The position numbers and the translations under genes were made by a program. 64,000 nucleotides of DNA from an uncultured Ferrimonas sp. (GTDB lineage: Bacteria > Pseudomonadota > Gammaproteobacteria > Enterobacterales > Shewanellaceae): positions 62,001-126,000 of the forward strand of contig NZ_CANLCI010000001.1 in NCBI RefSeq assembly GCF_947489035.1, read 5' to 3'. Under the pieces are notes generated by a model. The model was not told the DNA's origin, did not search any database, and worked only from the letters and a program-made list of their open reading frames with translations. Below, piece by piece: positions 62,769-64,000 of this stretch; position 1 is the stretch's first letter; each line of letters opens with the position of its first letter.

Positions 62769-64000
62769 TTAATCGCTGGGGCTGTGGTAAACCTGCACCA
62801 CTTTTTGCAGCTCAATCACCTCGGGCTCAGGGATCTGCTCGTCCGGATAGGCGGCGCGCACCTTATCCGATAAGCCTTTGGCGAACACCTGATACAGCAC
62901 CCGCGTTGACACCGTCAGTGGGTACTGCAGATCCGCAGGCAGCTGGAAATGCTCTAAGCGAGTCTCGCCGGATTGGATGCGGGTATCTTTGCCAATTTTC
63001 TCGTAGCGCCAGAAACGCAGCCCCACTGGCACGCCCGCTTTATCCACCCCAACCTTCACGAATTTACGGGCGTCCTTTGGGATCACCCCATCGGTCATGA
63101 CGCCGCTGCTCAGCACTTGTTGACCGTTGGCATCGGTGGCAATCACCTCAACCCACACTTGTCGACGCGCGCCACCGGGCATGGCATGGCCCGAGTTGAC
63201 GTTGCTGATCTTGGCCGTAAAGCGATCCCCCTGTTTTTCCACCGCTAAGCGCAGCGCGGTTTTCAAAATGTCGATGGACATCTTCTTATGCTCGGCATTA
63301 CGCATGCCGGTAAAGAAGTAGTTGCCGCCAACAAAGTGGTGGGAGCGCAGGTTCGATTTTTCTGGGCCGTTATCGGTGGAGTAACCGCTCACTTGAGTGA
63401 AGTGAGTGGCATCTTGATTCATGTGGCAATCGATGCAGGTTTTATGCTGGCTTGGATCCTCTGGCGAATTAAATGGCGACGCCAACCATTCGCCAAAGTT
63501 GTCGTTGATGTTGGCGCCGGGGCCACTGGTAAATTCGTTGTGGCAGGTGGCACAGTACAGCGACGACTGGTACAGCTCTGGGTTGGAGTACGACGCTTTA
63601 TGGCGCTCTGGCGAGGCATTGATCTGCTTCTGCTCCATGTACTTCAACAAGCTGCTGGTGCTGTCTTCAAAGATGTAACCGTCGCGATCTTTTAAGTTTA
63701 CGGTCATGTCGGCGTTCCCACCGGCGTTCTCCGCCTTGCTGATGCGGTGACAGAAAACACAACCGGTGCCGCGTTCGTTGACCGATTTCCCGTGGGCAAA
63801 GGCCTGCATCAGTGACGCGCCTTTTTTCTCCCACATGTCACCAAATTCATGCAACGGTTTGTTGTCGCCATTGATCACCATCTGCGGCATATGGCAGCCA
63901 CGACACAACACTCGGAACTCTTCCCCTTCCGCCTCTGCAGCCACATCTTCATGGAAGCGGTAGTAGGGATGATCCATGTTCATGCCGTGGTTGGAATCGG
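62769..64000 (-). CDS. Multiheme cytochrome c, 5' end outside window
   Basis: At least 410 residues of a leftward gene whose start lies beyond base 64000; the frame is still open there (ending, N-terminally, in DSNHGMNMDHPYYRF). Four CXXCH sites are visible: CRGCH, CVFCH, CATCH and CIDCH, with extra His residues (HASPxR-like SPERHKASYSN and LRSHHFVGGNYFF) for axial ligation. The C-terminal 190 residues have no heme sites and look beta-rich. The spacing resembles the cytochrome c554-type multiheme group; more hemes probably lie upstream. It is likely periplasmic or surface-bound and used in anaerobic respiration. Confidence 0.85.
   Translation of the reverse strand, partial: DSNHGMNMDHPYYRFHEDVAAEAEGEEFRVLCRGCHMPQMVINGDNKPLHEFGDMWEKKGASLMQAFAHGKSVNERGTGCVFCHRISKAENAGGNADMTVNLKDRDGYIFEDSTSSLLKYMEQKQINASPERHKASYSNPELYQSSLYCATCHNEFTSGPGANINDNFGEWLASPFNSPEDPSQHKTCIDCHMNQDATHFTQVSGYSTDNGPEKSNLRSHHFVGGNYFFTGMRNAEHKKMSIDILKTALRLAVEKQGDRFTAKISNVNSGHAMPGGARRQVWVEVIATDANGQQVLSSGVMTDGVIPKDARKFVKVGVDKAGVPVGLRFWRYEKIGKDTRIQSGETRLEHFQLPADLQYPLTVSTRVLYQVFAKGLSDKVRAAYPDEQIPEPEVIELQKVVQVYHSPSD

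Noticed and set aside
1..64000. tRNA, rRNA or insertion sequence in the intergenic gaps
   Set aside because: The gaps were read for cloverleaf-like stems, CCA ends and terminal inverted repeats; none was convincing.

Overview
The window is a stretch of ordinary chromosome from a Gram-negative gammaproteobacterium. Three things point to the Alteromonadales, near Shewanella or Ferrimonas: the conserved yceD-rpmF-plsX-fabHDG-acpP-fabF block with divergent yceF; the rne-rluC neighbourhood; and small tetraheme c-type cytochromes that closely resemble Shewanella CctA/STC. No integrase, insertion sequence, CRISPR array, rRNA or tRNA gene was seen. The assignment rests on gene content read by eye, not on a database search.

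Layout. 1-8 kb: a partial HD hydrolase, a 1505-residue hybrid sensor kinase with two periplasmic binding domains and its receiver-TPR partner (resembling Vibrio VieS/VieB), then an orphan ParA-like ATPase with a small ribbon-helix-helix-like partner. 8-14 kb: rpoS behind a long structured leader and not preceded by nlpD, yibL, a DUF885 lipoprotein and msrPQ. 14-21 kb: cell-wall and envelope genes (slt, MoxR ATPase, DUF58, TgpA-like transglutaminase, and an MltF-like transglycosylase running tail-to-tail into it). 21-27 kb: a KamA-family radical SAM protein, sbcB, cdd, a ybiI-like zinc finger and a beta-hydroxyacid dehydrogenase. 27-29.5 kb: a secreted LruC/GEVED-domain protein with a small lipoprotein. 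29.7-36 kb: the fatty acid synthesis cluster. 36-43 kb: yceF, an Mpo1-like membrane protein, a Gph-like phosphatase, rluC and rne with its long leader.

43-47 kb: a low-molecular-weight phosphatase, then a leftward run of small lipoprotein, MsrB-MsrA fusion, H-NOX sensor and H-NOX-associated hybrid kinase. This run physically joins nitric oxide sensing to methionine sulfoxide repair. 47-51 kb: queD and queE, two tandem tetraheme cytochromes, htpX and pepE. 51-57 kb: the biotin operon bioBFCD with divergent bioA, a sirtuin and fur. 57-64 kb: a flavin monooxygenase of Baeyer-Villiger type, a large lipoprotein metallopeptidase of metzincin type with a small lipoprotein partner, and the 3' part of a multiheme cytochrome gene that runs off the window.

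The least explained parts are: the ParA/RHH module, with two CCACCA-N3-TGGTGG palindromes (one in its promoter, one inside the second gene); the structured rpoS leader; the rne start region, with a six-codon upstream frame overlapping the rne start; the H-NOX/Msr run; and the metzincin lipoprotein pair.
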